A stretch of DNA of 64,000 bases. Source: Gnetum montanum. Taxonomy: Eukaryota > Streptophyta > Gnetopsida > Gnetales > Gnetaceae. How positions within the stretch are numbered: position 1 is the stretch's first letter; the number at the start of each line of letters is the position of its first letter. Of this stretch, positions 23,481-35,525 are shown piece by piece. Under the pieces are notes generated by a model, which saw only the letters and a list, made by a program, of their open reading frames with translations, searched no databases and was not told the DNA's origin. Position numbers and translations under genes: made by a program. The stretch lies in contig MNCI01024201.1 in NCBI GenBank assembly GCA_015680685.1, forward strand, positions 130,139-194,138. Direction: 5' to 3'.

Positions 23481-25335
23481 TGAAACACCAATTTTAGGCT
23501 TCTGCATCTTCAATGGCAAATTTTTCTAAGTGTTGGTTCTACACTCTCCAGCGTAGCACACATCAAGGCCTATTTTGTGGAATTTTCTAAGACTTAGCAG
23601 TAGTTGCATGAAAATTTTTTCTAAGTGTCCTACTACACTCTCAATCTACCTACTACACTCTCCAATGTAGCCAGTGTAGCACACTTCCATGGCTAGTTTG
23701 TCCAAGTGCCAAGCTAGAAGTTGTCACGGTCGCTTGGGATGAACAAAACAATTTGGTGATTTTCTATCTCCTAGGTTGTCATGCTTGCTATGCTCCCCAG
23801 TGTAGCTAGTGTAGCACATGTCCCAATGGCCAGTTTGCCCAAGTACTAGGGTAGAGGTTGTCAGAATTACTTGGGATGGCAAAAATAATTTGGCAAATTT
23901 TCTATCTCTTGGATTGTTATGCTTTGCTATGCTCCCTAGCGTAGCAACTGTAGCACAAGTTCCAATGCCCAATTTTGCCTAAGTGTTGGACAAAGATCTA
24001 TCAAGCTAGCTTAACATGGAAAACACATTGGCACATTTTCTAACTCCTGAGTCTACCTCTCCTACTATGCCCTAGAGCATAGCCAACGTACCATGAATGA
24101 AGATTGCAGATTTTGTTAAAATTTGGCTAAGTGTCCCTACTATGCTCCCTAGTGTAGCTAGCATAACCAGTGTGAAACATGAAAATTTTGGAAATTTTCA
24201 CTAAGTGTTGTGTTACACTCTAGAGCGTAGCCAGGTTGACACTAAAGAAAAGCCTCCAACAGCCTCCAAAAGCCTCCAGAACTCAACATTGGCTTTCATC
24301 TCAACTACGATGTTCCTAAAATAACCAAGATTAGCAATTTGCATCTCTTTTTCATCCCCATTGGTTCCCAAAATTGTTCCTACACTTGATCCAACTCAAA
24401 AGAGGGAAATACATAGTCCCGAAGCATTGCCTCCAAGTTGTATTATTTTGCATTATTTGTAGGTACATTACAATCTTTCAAACTCTGACTCATGCAGTCT
24501 GGGTAGTGTAGTCACAATTCTACAGTCTCTGGGGACTTATTGCTATTCTTTAGAGTGTAACACTTTGCTACTCTCATGGGAGTGTAGCATGTTAGCGTAA
24601 CCCCATCTATGCTTAGGACACGTGGCACCTGATCCACGTCTCATGCTAACCCTAGCCCTATAAATACCCCTACATCTAGCACTCTAGGGGTTAGCAAATC
24701 AAAAGAGTGTTGGGCACTTGAACTTTCAAAGTATCCCTAGCATTCTCACGCCTGAGCTTTGCACCTTGGCACCTCCCAAAACATACTCCACAATTGCACC
24801 CATAGAACATAACAACAGCTGACCCTATAGGTTTAGTCCCCATGGCAACCGTTAGCTCCACATCTTGGGTGTCTCAGAGACTATGACTACACTACTACGC
24901 TACCACTATGCCTGCCTATATACCGAATACCATTTTCACCTCTTTTCTTGTAATAGCTATGCTCCCCCTTTTTGGGGCCTTGCATTTTTCATTCTCAAGC
25001 TTTGTTCCATTTTTTCAAGCATTTTTTCTTTGATAGTAAGCATAACTCTTACACTTTTCTACTATTTGATACATACTTGCATGTTCATATTGCTATTCTC
25101 AGGCCAAGACACCCTGCTATGCTCTAGCTTAGCCTATCCTGGTGTTAACGTGTAATGCAGAATAAACCCATTTTGCACATGGTTGTTTTAACACCAAGTA
25201 ATTCCCTATCTAATCAACAAGAACATTTAGGACACCTCATTTCCATTTTCCAGCATGGCCCTCGCATGAATTTGAGGTTAGGCTATATGCCTACCAACCT
25301 CTCAATGTTCTAGCCACCAACATTTTCAGACATCA
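23481..25335 (+). repeat. 5' LTR of element A
   Basis: TGAAACACC...ACATCA, 1,855 bp. It aligns with 40848-42716 throughout. The U3 holds repeated modules of TTTTCTAAGTGT followed by a dyad such as GCTATGCTCCCTAGCGTAGC (23790, 23927, 24148). Seven bases separate its end from the primer site. Confidence 0.95.
24659..24666 (+). promoter_or_regulatory. LTR TATA box, element A 5' copy
   Basis: TATAAATA in CTAGCCCTATAAATACCCC. The context is conserved in the 3' LTR and in element E. It should drive the genomic RNA. Confidence 0.72.
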
Positions 25336-25342
25336 TATTTTT

Positions 25343-25361
25343 TGGTGCTAGAAGGAGGGCC
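25343..25361 (+). other. Primer-binding site, element A
   Basis: TGGTGCTAGAAGGAGGGCC, seven bases after the LTR. It is shared with E and X with one to three changes. Confidence 0.78.
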
Positions 25362-25811
25362 TCCCATTCCTTCTATGTTTAAGGGTAGTCCCATGTACTT
25401 TCTACACCTCCATTATTAGTTGTAAGCTAGCATAGACATAACACCCCTGTGGACCTACCATAGTAGTAGCTACATCATAGGCTAGCATAGGAGTTGTCTG
25501 CATTTTAGTTGGTGTAGATTGGTCCCAGTTGTCAATGCTCCTAGAACCCCATAGGACAAAAGCCCAACAGTGTCCATTATGTCAAGCTCTGAGTGCTCTG
25601 GAGAGCATAACAATCCCAAAGAGTATAACAACCCCTTAGAGCATAATGAGCATAATTCCAAGCTTAGTCACTTTTTAATAGCATTTCTAGAGTTAGTCAT
25701 TTTTTTGGCTTGTTTTCACTATTTTCATACTTAGCCATTTTTTCAATGTTTTCTGCACTTAATCATCTTCTATTTAGTGCTTTCTTTTCTTACATTTTTC
25801 TATATGGTAAC

Positions 25812-28550
25812 ATGAATCCCATGAACCCTTCAACCTCTGCCCTGAGCACGGAGGTAGCTCATCCCATCCAATAGGTGGTGGACATTAAGCCCTCACTCAG
25901 TCTAATATAGCCACAATGGTAGTCACTCAGACTGTGTAACCAATTGCCTAAACACATGGCATTGGACAATGAAAGATACAACTTTCTTTGCGTGAAGCTT
26001 CAGGTGGGTCTATCCCTAGACTGCCAAGAAATAGACATAAAGCATAACTTTGAAATCATTCATTGAAACAAAAAGGAGTTCCTTCCTACACTTGATTCAT
26101 TCATCTCACTCACTAACACCTTCAAGTGGCTTCTAGACCAACTCATTAGAGTAAGTGGGCTGAAAGAGCAAGATGTGACATCAAACTATGATGAGCCCCT
26201 ATAGGATACGCAAGAGGAGTTCGAGGCTTGTTCAGAGAGTAGTATCCCATTCTACAACTCTGCCCAATAGCCCATATCTAGCTTTATCCCACACCAATCA
26301 TAATCGTCTACCTTCTTTGAGGCAACGGTGTCACTCTCACTGCCCAAGTCAACACCTGTGGTAGCTAGCCACCAAGTGCTGCATGCACAAAGTGCAGGAC
26401 CCTTTACCACTTTCCCCTTTATCATCTCCTCATAGTCTATGTAGCCTTCCCTGTCAACATCTGTGATGCTAACACTACCATATGTGCACACAATGCCTAT
26501 TTCTCAGCCACAAACAAGTCAGGTATCCTTCATCCCAACCATCTTAGTAGCACCTCCAACAAAAACCAAAGCCAAAACTGCATGGTGGTTTGTGACCTCT
26601 ATGCATATGGCACAGTGGTTGCAAATTCCATAATACATGCAACAACAAACTCAACAAGCATCCCATGTGGTGGCACAACCCATAATAGGGTTGTGGGCTG
26701 CTTAGATGGCACCATAGGCAATGCAACCAATGCAACCTACTACATCATCCCTAAGTTTAGACAAGCATTCCAACTCATTCAAACACTCACGGAGGAAGTT
26801 AGATGACTCAAAGTGACCAACTCAAAAATAGTCCATGTGATGGACTTCTACCAAGATGACCCCATCGGCCCTGTGGTTCCACCACTAACTCTACCTCCTG
26901 GGGTTCAACTTCCTTAGTTCACGAAATACAATGGTGAGGGCAATCCTAATGCTCACCTTGTAACTTTCTGTTCTAAATGTCTACTTCTACAAGCATGGAC
27001 ACATGCAATCATCTATATCTTTGCCATGTCCCTGACTAGAAAGGCTCTTGATAGGTACCATGCACTCCCTAGAGCTTCCATATCAACATTGGAGGAGCTA
27101 CTCAGCCAATTTGTAACTTTCTTCAAGTATAACTTGAACCCTGAGGCCACCCTAGACCAATTTATGGATATCAAGCAAGGAGCACTAGAGCCAATGCAAA
27201 AATTCATACAACGTTGGAGCGTTTCCCTTAATGAAATCTATGAGATGATAGCAAAAACTCACCTTCTAGCTATCTTCAAAGGCATAGTAAATGACTTTAT
27301 CAAGTCAAAACTATACTATTTAGCCCCACTGTCCCTGAGCCAAGCCTTTGCTCAAACAAAGAGCATACAAGATGTGATAGAGGCCAGTAAGGACCTAACC
27401 TATGTGGCCTATAAAAATGCACACATGAAAAAGGACAAGAAAAAGTGAAAGGCAACAACAACCATTGCAACTGTGGCTGATGAAGCCAAACCCAACAGCA
27501 CTAAACCAATGGCTAAGGCACCTAAGGCCCCAGCCAACAACAACAAAGCATTGGGTTCTGGCACTATGGGAACTAACTAGCCTACATCATTGATAGCCAC
27601 AAGGCAAGATCCTGAAAGGCCAAACTTTGAGTGCAAGGATTTCTCAAAGTATACCCCATTTCCTATCAAGCTATTTGAGCTCTTAGACCAACTGCTTAGT
27701 GCTAGGCACATCCAACACAAGTAAATTTCTAAGGACACATGTAAACATCATGAGAGGTATCAGGAGGTCTTCAGAAACCCCTCAGTAGCTATGCCGAATG
27801 AGCCCCTGATCCCTAAAAACTTTAGATTGGACTAATTCTACAACTATCACCAATTGCATGGCCATGACACAGACTACTGCTTAGCATCAAAAGATAACAT
27901 TTAATGGATGATTGATTAAGGAAAATTTTTCCTTGAAAAACGTAATCTTGTATGACTAGAAAACGAATCAATGAAAGTCTACAATGACCTTCCCAATGCT
28001 AGCGACATAGGTTACATCATCAATGCTACAACGTAGAACTGGCACATGAACCATTCATGGTTCGTGTTCCCTCTAGTGACACTAGGGCCTCAACATTGAC
28101 TAGACTACAACCCCCTTTTATCATCAAATCACCATCTAAGGTTCCCACAACACCCTTTATTGTTAGGGCCACATAGCACGTTGTAACAATGACAACCTAG
28201 ACATCTTCTGTCATTAGGATGCCAAGACGTGTGGACCCCCCACCTACCCGGGGTCTGGTGATGGAAACTGCATCACTTCTTGCCTATCTAAAGTCATACC
28301 CTAAGAGACCTAATGAGCATCTAGCTAACAAAATGATCAGGGAACGTATGGATTTAGGTCCTCCTAAGCCCATCCCCTTGTCAACCATCCCCATGGCCTC
28401 ATCATCTCAGACCACCAACATGAATGCAAACAACCAACAAATGAGCACTGAGGATTGGAAGCCTGCTATAGCACCAAAGGTTAAATCCTTCTCAAGAAAT
28501 TCATCTCTTGGATCACATGGAGGAGGTAAAGGCCACCAAAACAATTGATA
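25812..28550 (+). pseudogene. gag: gag of element A
   Basis: ATG at 25812 (MNPMNPSTSALSTEVAHPIQ) is followed by stops and frame changes. Recognisable parts are YNFLCVKLQVG near 25985, an Ala/Thr-rich linker, VMDFYQDDPIGPVVPPLTLP at 26838, and the Retrotrans_gag-like core, whose longest open piece (27026-27448) contains KALDRYHALP, EELLSQFVTFFKYNLNPEAT, LEPMQKFIQRW and HLLAIFKGIVNDFIKSK. After a Lys-rich stretch (HMKKDKKK) come FELLDQLLSARHIQHK and YNYHQLHGHDTDYC (about 27850), a possible degenerate zinc-finger region. It is the best copy for aligning X's gag. Confidence 0.85.
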
Positions 28551-28559
28551 GCAAAAAAT

Positions 28560-29470
28560 ATTTCTTGGACACACCGGCACAAGTTAAATAGGCCCTAAAA
28601 CAAAAGAACACAACTTTGAGACTATATGACTTGATAATGACTTCCACTACTCATTGTGAGGCATTAGTTCATATGATGGCATCTATTTCTATTACGGAAG
28701 ATATTCTAGTAGACAAAAAGGCCATTCATGCCATAGTGCTCCCCCCCACAACCCAAGAGTCAAGGTCAACACCCTTGACATTTTGTAAGTTGACCCCAAA
28801 AAGGTCAAGTGACCAGTGCACCAATGTTTATAACAATTCACGTAGGTCAGTATAAAATTTTCAGGATGCACATTGATGACGGGGCAACAACCAATGTCAT
28901 CCCATTCCTCATTATTGACAAACTTGGCCTAGTTGATTAGATCAAATTGACAAAAACAATGTGCCTGAAATCCTTCAATGGAGCATGTGTTGTTATAAAG
29001 GAAACAATCACAATTACTTTCATGGCAAGGGAGAAATTCCCCACTACTGTTGAGTTTATTATTATTGAGGAAATGTCTGGATTCAACCTGATCCTAGGGA
29101 GGTCTTTGCTAGCCTAGTTACGAGTTGTTTCTTCACCTATTCATCAAGAGATCCACTTGCCCTATGAGGGTGGAGACGTGGTGATCTATGGTGACAGTGT
29201 ATCTCCCCTGACTATCAACAATGTTGATATAGAACCTAGGTCAGAAGTAGAGTTCTTTGAAGACACACCACCCATTCAAGGTGAAAGCCAATGTTGTTTG
29301 ACTGGTCCACCTAAACAATCAAGCAAAATGAGCAACCTCCTTGAGGGCTCTTTGGGCAAAATTACCCTTTTATGCAATAGACAAAGGTCTAGGCAAATAC
29401 GGTCTTGTGCCTCCTAGGCCTTATGTGCCTCCTCACCCACATCAAGTTAGAAAGCACTTACATAACTAAG
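28560..29470 (+). pseudogene. Aspartic protease region of element A
   Basis: RLYDLIMTSTTHCEALVHMM (28615) and a following segment match the linker typical of Tat Gag-Pol before the protease. The protease itself runs from MHIDDGATTNVIP (28867, catalytic Asp in D-D-G) to GFNLILGRSLLA (about 29080), the second conserved motif. One TAG interrupts the middle. The C-terminal end reads KYGLVPPRPYVPPHPHQVRK in a shifted frame and stops near 29470. Gag and protease appear to share one original frame. Confidence 0.82.
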
Positions 29471-29659
29471 GTATCCCCCTAGTTCATCTGCATGTTTTTC
29501 TTCCTTTTTGTTCTTTGCTTGTATAGTTATGTTTGCATTGTTATTTACATCTTATGTTCGTTATTTCATTTCTTTAGTTTATGCGATGTTTTTAATCCTT
29601 TTCATTTTCAAAAATAAATAAATAAATAAAAGAGAGAAAAGCAAAAACAATAAATTAAA

Positions 29660-29915
29660 AAATGGCCTTCTAAGGTCTAAAACTAGCAACCTGCTTCATT
29701 TTACGCTGTAGCCTAGAAAGGCCTTAAACTATTGCATGCCCCACCAAGGCCTAAAACTAACAACTTACTTCCTTCCTACGCTATGGCCTAAAATGGCCTT
29801 AAACTAGCAATGGCCCAAAATGGCCTTAAACTAGTGATGGTTCAAAATGGCCTTAAATTGATGATGGCCCTTCCACCATGGCCTTAAACTAGCATGGGGC
29901 CCACAAGGGGCCTAA
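29660..29915 (+). repeat. CTTAAACTAGCA minisatellite next to gag-pro, element A
   Basis: About seven copies of a motif near AAGGCCTTAAACTAGCA (examples near 29674, 29716, 29743, 29789, 29819, 29850 and 29880) with variable spacers. The same motif lies after pol in A, C (reverse complement) and X, and before pol in X (44994-45330). Confidence 0.85.
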
Positions 29916-30123
29916 TTGTATCAATCAAATCACACGTTAAAATTACAACAACATTATATAAAATACAAAAAAGTGATATGCGAATAATCATCACATTTTC
30001 ATTAAATTATCAAGAAAATATATAGTTCAAGTTTACATTCAAGACAAAAATCACCAAAAACACAAAATTTCCCAATAGCAGGGCTACATTCTAGGTAGCT
30101 CAGCCTACAATGTTCGGTGGGGG

Positions 30124-33100
30124 CTAGGGTTCTTCCTCTTCCTCTTCATTTGCTACTTCATTGGGGCCTGTGCCATCACCCAAAAAGTACGTGAAATAAA
30201 AATAAAAATGAAGTTAGCTAATAAATGAAGTAATATGCAACATCACAATAAAGTAAATACAAATGATTTAAACTAGACCAACCTAAGAAGGACTTGCATC
30301 CATATCTGGGGACATCCTATTAAGGCTTGCCTCCAAGCGTCAGAGAATTTTATCCTTCGATAGTTGTGTCCAATCCTACTTGCCTAGGTCAATACCTACA
30401 AGGGTCTTTCCTTTTTCCATGGCTGTCCATGAGGGCAGTTCTAGCAAAAACCTAGCAAAAGTGACCTCTCTCGAAGGTATAGCGACATGTCTCTCTGGGG
30501 TTCCACTCACCACTACGTTGCTGGTCAAAAATTCATAAGCCCATGTCACACCAATTGTGTCAAGAAATATGTCTCGACAACGAAACTCCACAGACTCATC
30601 CTTGTACCTCTTAAGGTACACCTCGTGTTCTTGCTTATAGTGATGCTTATGATTCTTTTGAGTCTAGCCCCATTGATATAGTTTTGCACTATAATCCTTT
30701 GATTCTTGGTTCTTCCTTGCTAGTAGGTCCATTTGCAACCATTGCTCAATCACCTCATGAATGGCCTCATTTTTGCTCCAAATGCCTAACCAATACCTAG
30801 CATAGTTAATTTTAGCTATGTGCTAGGTACTATCTAGTTTGTCACGTGCCACCAGGAAGTCATAACAAGATTGCAGGTCCTCCAATTTTGCATCCTACTT
30901 TGCCTCCCTCTCCTGAAGCTCATGCAACCACTTCCATAGGTGCTCATTAATGCATCTACACTTCCACAATGCTCTCATAGATGAGAGTGTGCATTTGCTT
31001 GCCTTTTCATACACATGGTAGGGTACTTGCTCCACCTTGAGGGGAAACTCAGGTACGACATCAACCTGGACTGCCCTGTTTGGGTCCCATCAAAGCTATG
31101 AACCAGTTATCACATAATAGGCAAGATAATGTCAGCCATGAACCAAGTAGTAAATTGGTAGAGAAAAATAGCTAAATACAAACATACCAATCTTAGGGTT
31201 CATTTGTTGTATATGGTCCATCATGTCATCCACCAAGCCCTACATAAAGACAAACTTATCAGGAGCCTCCGTCCATGGCTACATACAAAAGGTGGATATG
31301 GATGTTGGGCACTCAACAGAAACACTGACAACTAAACACAACACTTAATAATTATCAGATAACCAATAGCTAAGGGTGTAAAGACTAAAAATGAAATAAA
31401 ATTAAAATTAAAAAAATATGGCAATGCAAAGCTCCTACCCAACAAGCCCTCAGATGTGAAAGTGGGGGGATCATCCATTTGCACGCCGTCAAAGAAATTT
31501 TCAAACTCATCCTCTTCAAACTACAGTAACCCTTCTTCCTCAAGTTGCCATAGTACTTTGGCAACTTCTCATTCCTCTTCATCTACTACTTGTCCCTCAG
31601 GTTGACGAGGGACATCATCCTCTATGGACTCTACTACTACTATAGGGGCCCTCTTACCTACATCACACAAGTTAGGATTAGAATTTTTAATAATTAGTAT
31701 AGTATAGCATGGCACATCATATGCAATATCCAATGACTTATACTTACTTGCAATTCCTGAATGCACATCATGAAACTTAAACTAGATCTTTCTATCACTC
31801 TCCTCCACTTCACACATTGGCTTCTCCATGGGGTGTGGTTTCTTAATCTTTGTTCTGGATGACCCCACTACCTAAGCAATGAGTCATACCCCTCTCACTA
31901 CATTTCTAGTATTGGCTAGTGGGGCCTCCCCTACACTATCATGTGTGCAATGAGATCATCCCAGCTTGCCTTTAGTTGTTACAGAAAATGACCCTCCAAT
32001 CGCCTCTAGAGAATCCTGTGACCACCTAGTATTGAATACGTGTCAAGTCCATGGCCTGGAGATTTTCCTACGGTCTTGCACTACCCACCACCTTTCCTCA
32101 TGAACCACCAAAAACTCCACAAACCTTTGCAAGCATGCTATGAAGAATGTGAAGTGCATGTGCGATCTCACTTGGAGGTTATGGTGAAACCTAACAATTC
32201 TAGCACAAAGGCTGTCGGCAAGGTAAGAGGTCCAGTTGTGCTGCATCCTCTCATTTATTACATCCCTCATCACCCAAGCTTGTTCCACCTAAAGAATTTT
32301 TCCTTGGGAGAGTAGCTTTGAAAATGCATGAGTGCAGAAAACTAGATAGCGATGGTGAACCATAGGTACCTTCACTTCCTTAACTTGTATGCCTTTGCAA
32401 ACCTTACAAGTGGCTAGCCATTCCTAAACATCCCCTTTGTGGTCTAAGTCTTTGTTAGTTTTTTCTACAACCAGTGGGCCCTTAGAGGGGATGCCAAAGA
32501 GGTCTACAAAGAACTAATCTATGATGTCAAAGATCACCCACACACCACGAGCCTATTTCATGAAGCAATCAGTGCTCTTACTAAAGGAGTCAATGATGGC
32601 AATTATCTCAACCACTAGGATACTTAGGCTAATGGCCAAGAAAAGGTCCATTAACCTAGCCTACTAAAGCTTCCTGGTTATCTCTACTAGGGCTTCATAG
32701 CACAACCAACATTGTAAACTCTCAACCTCACAATATTTCATGATGAGATTGGCCTCAATGCGGCTTGTTGCGACCACCATAACTTCTCCTAACTTAACCG
32801 CAGCTATAATAGGAAAAAGTAAAGTTAGAAACTTTAGAAAAGCTAAGTAGAAATTGCATAAAAATGAATGATACACTACTCACATGGCACAAATGATGTG
32901 CATGATGCCAGTGGTGGGGCTAAAACCTCCTCCATGCTTAGTATGTCGATCACCCACTCAGTATCCAACTAGCCGAGAGCTCAACACCTCTCATAAGACT
33001 TAGAATATCGATGAGACAATTCTACTAGGTTTTCCCCAATCTTCCCAATCATTGCTACACAAACATTCTCAAAAGATGAGAATTCCTGTAGCACAGTGAG

Positions 33101-33684
33101 AGTCAAGTTCAACACCCCCTCCTCATCGTGGAGGCCATTTGTGTCAATGGTAAACCTGGCAATAGACATGAGTGGTTAGCATCTTAATATGAGTCATAAT
33201 CAAGTGAATATTGCAAGAGTCATAAGAGGACTCACCTTCCAAAAAAATACACTATCCCAAGTGGGTTCTAGAAAAGAGTATGTATGTGTCAAGTAACAAA
33301 CAACATGTTGTTCTTATTCTAGCACTAGAATTCTAGCATCTCCCAGATCCTAGACAAAGGCCTAAGGCCATTGTGGCCCTAGCTTGAACTCCTAGCTCCT
33401 TCATTACTAGCAGGCTCATCAAATATGAACCTTAGGATGCCTCGGTTCGCCTTAGGAAATAGTGTTTCCATTACGATGCTAGCTACTTCTGCCACCAAGT
33501 GTGACCATATCATCACACTGAAGTGGTAAAGCAAAAATTCTAGGAATTCTTGCACTCCCAACCTAAACCAAATCACCTGGTGACGTACATGTGTGTTTGG
33601 TGCTAGTATGTTTGCAATAGGCTCACTCATACAACACAAGATACCCATCAGCTCAACCCGATAATGATGGGTTTTGATAGTACC
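30124..33684 (-). pseudogene. Antisense accessory gene of element A, spliced, FCP1/NIF-like N-terminal exon
   Basis: Aligned exons (minus strand): 33684-33236, 33155-32884, 32803-31748, 31657-31439, 31324-31188, 31095-30283 and 30167-30124, with GT-AG borders such as GGAAG|GTGAGT, CAT|GTGAGT, CAA|GTAAGTA and TTG|GTATGT. The first five exon borders match element C's copy. Exon 1 shows KTHHYRVELMGILC, EFLEFLLYHFSVMIWSHL and NMLFVT-HIHTLF-NPLG, an order resembling plant FCP1/NIF HAD domains (DLNG-type motif, RPG-EFL--F-V-IWSS, NTLL-DDS--NPP). The catalytic Asp motif is changed. Exon 3 has VEQAWVMRDVINERMQHNW and HFTFFIACLQRFVEFLVV, which I do not recognise. Exon 6 is Glu/Lys/Leu-rich with NYARYWLGIW, and the last exon ends NEVANEEEEEEP. 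Stops and indels make it a pseudogene. Confidence 0.82.
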
Positions 33685-33909
33685 CTGTAGCCACAACAAC
33701 AACAAGAGGAGAATGTTAGCATTGGATACAAAAAATGAAAAAATGCATAAAAATTAGACTTAATATAGTAGTAAAATGATTAACTTCCCCACCAAGCCCC
33801 ACAAGAAATGGACGTCGGCATACCCATCTGACGTGCCTAGTCCCCAATAGGGCACAACACTAACCTTGATGTTTAACATTTATAGACATTATAACTTCGA
33901 AAATATCAA

Positions 33910-34265
33910 AAAAACATTTACTAACTGTAAGCTACACTTCCCATAGGAAGTAACCTTCAAAATTACAAAAATTTTTCTAAGTACTGGCTATGCTCTCTAC
34001 AAAGTGTAACCCTTAAAATGGCAAAAAAAATTCTAAGTGTTGGCTATGCTCCCTGCTAAGTGTAACAACTACAAAAATTTTCAAAGTGTTAATTACACTC
34101 TTCACCAAGTGTAACAATTGCAAAAACTCCCAACTATCAAAAAATTTCAAATTGTTGGTTACACTCATCATAGGGCATAACCTATTGACTACATTGCCTA
34201 TAGACTATGACATAAGAAAATCTAAATTTTTTCTAACTTTTTGTCACGCTCTCAGGAATGTACCC
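33910..34265 (+). repeat. U3-like dyad repeats inside the antisense gene
   Basis: About five modules of AAAATTTTTCTAAGTGTTGGCT-type text followed by dyads such as GCTATGCTCCCTGCTAAGTGTAAC. The wording matches the U3 of A's own LTRs (for example 23515-23560 and 24130-24160), in the same orientation as the element. Confidence 0.72.
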
Positions 34266-34389
34266 TGGCATGATAGCCATGATCCTCATAGTCTCCTTGC
34301 CTAGACTATTATACTTTGTATTCACCTTCAAGCCACCTTGGCCATGGCTAAAAACAAACAAAATAAAAATGTGTGTGCACACAAACCAT

Positions 34390-34535
34390 TCCCACCCTAT
34401 CCCATGTCATGCGCAAGACGCCAAAAAGCCCCTATTCTGTGCCATGTGTAGGATGTTGAAATCCCTTATTCTACATCACATGTCGGATGCCAAAAACCCT
34501 TATCCTATGCTACATGCAGGATGCTAAAAAAAAGG
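34390..34535 (+). repeat. Minisatellite of about 45 bp upstream in the antisense gene
   Basis: Three to four units of CCTATTCTGTGCCATGTGTAGGATG-like text with AAAAACCC tails (34392-34530). Two more relatives lie at 35060-35120 beyond the TATA box. No function is evident. Confidence 0.65.
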
Positions 34536-35012
34536 GGGAACACCCTCATAGCAAAAAAAACCTAGAAACCCACAAAATCCACCACCTACACTCCCTCTTC
34601 TAGCCACAACTCATGGTAGTCGCAGTAGTGATGGCAGTCCCTACCCAAGGCAAGCCATCCTCAAAACCCCAAAAAACCTAAGGTGAACAAGAAGAAAGGA
34701 AAGGAATCACAAGGGAAGAGCATAGCACCCTACCTTACTAACGGTGTCTCCCTCTGATCCTCTATGTGCACCCTAGGAAGGTGCCTCAATGTGCATTCTC
34801 CTTCATCCACATTCATGAGATCATGGTGTTGGCATTCGCTATGGTGCATCATGGTTGAATGGTTATGCTCCTACTTTCCTCTTGCTCTTTGCTATGCTCT
34901 AGCTTCCTTTATCTCGTCACCATGCTCTACCTCCCTTCGCCTTGGTCACACTACACTTGGTGACTGTTTGTTTCAACTTTTGAAAATGATAGGTTGACTA
35001 TGATAAAACTTC

Positions 35013-35020
35013 TATTTATA
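35013..35020 (-). promoter_or_regulatory. TATA box of the antisense gene, element A
   Basis: The minus strand reads GAGTATAAATAGAAG, a canonical plant TATA box 506 bp upstream of the RT frame and facing away from it. Element C has TATATAAG at the equivalent place, so the position is conserved although the surrounding sequence is not closely alike. Confidence 0.6.
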
Positions 35021-35525
35021 CTCTTCCAGAATGAAGGACACGTCACCCTCCCGAGTACTATCCTGTGTTCCACATGTAACACAGGATTGTCCCATGTCTT
35101 GCGCATAACGCAGGATGAGCGTAGCACCTAGAGTTAGAAATTTTTTTTTTACTTTTCCAACGTCCCCATACTTAGAAAATTTTTTGCATTTTTTTTTAAT
35201 TTCCCAATAAACACACAACCTAGTCCCACATTTAAAACCTTCCAAGCCTTGCTTAAACCAATGCGTCCCATGTAAACCCTAGTCTACTATGACCATAAAC
35301 TAACAATATTAGGGCCAATTAAGGCCCCAAAATTAATTTACATACTTGCTTATTTGATCCCACAACTACACAATTAGGAAAATTTTCATAACTGATCCCA
35401 CAACTACACAGTTAGGAAAATTTTCATAACATTGTCTTCCTTATTTTATGCATTTTACCTTATTAAGACAAGTATGGCTTAACATTATTCTAGTTATTTT
35501 GCAAGATTTTTGGTAGGATTGCAAA

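Larger units (their letters stand above)
33685..34985 (-). other. 5' part and first intron of the antisense gene, element A
   Basis: This segment lies between the TATA box at 35013 and the first aligned exon. Its acceptor is TTGTTGTTGTTGTGGCTACAG at 33685. I could not define the upstream exon(s) or start codon. It contains two repeat blocks listed separately. Confidence 0.5.

Noticed and set aside
29605-29632. AATA repeats as a microsatellite of interest
   Set aside because: Short low-complexity A/T run with no sign of function.
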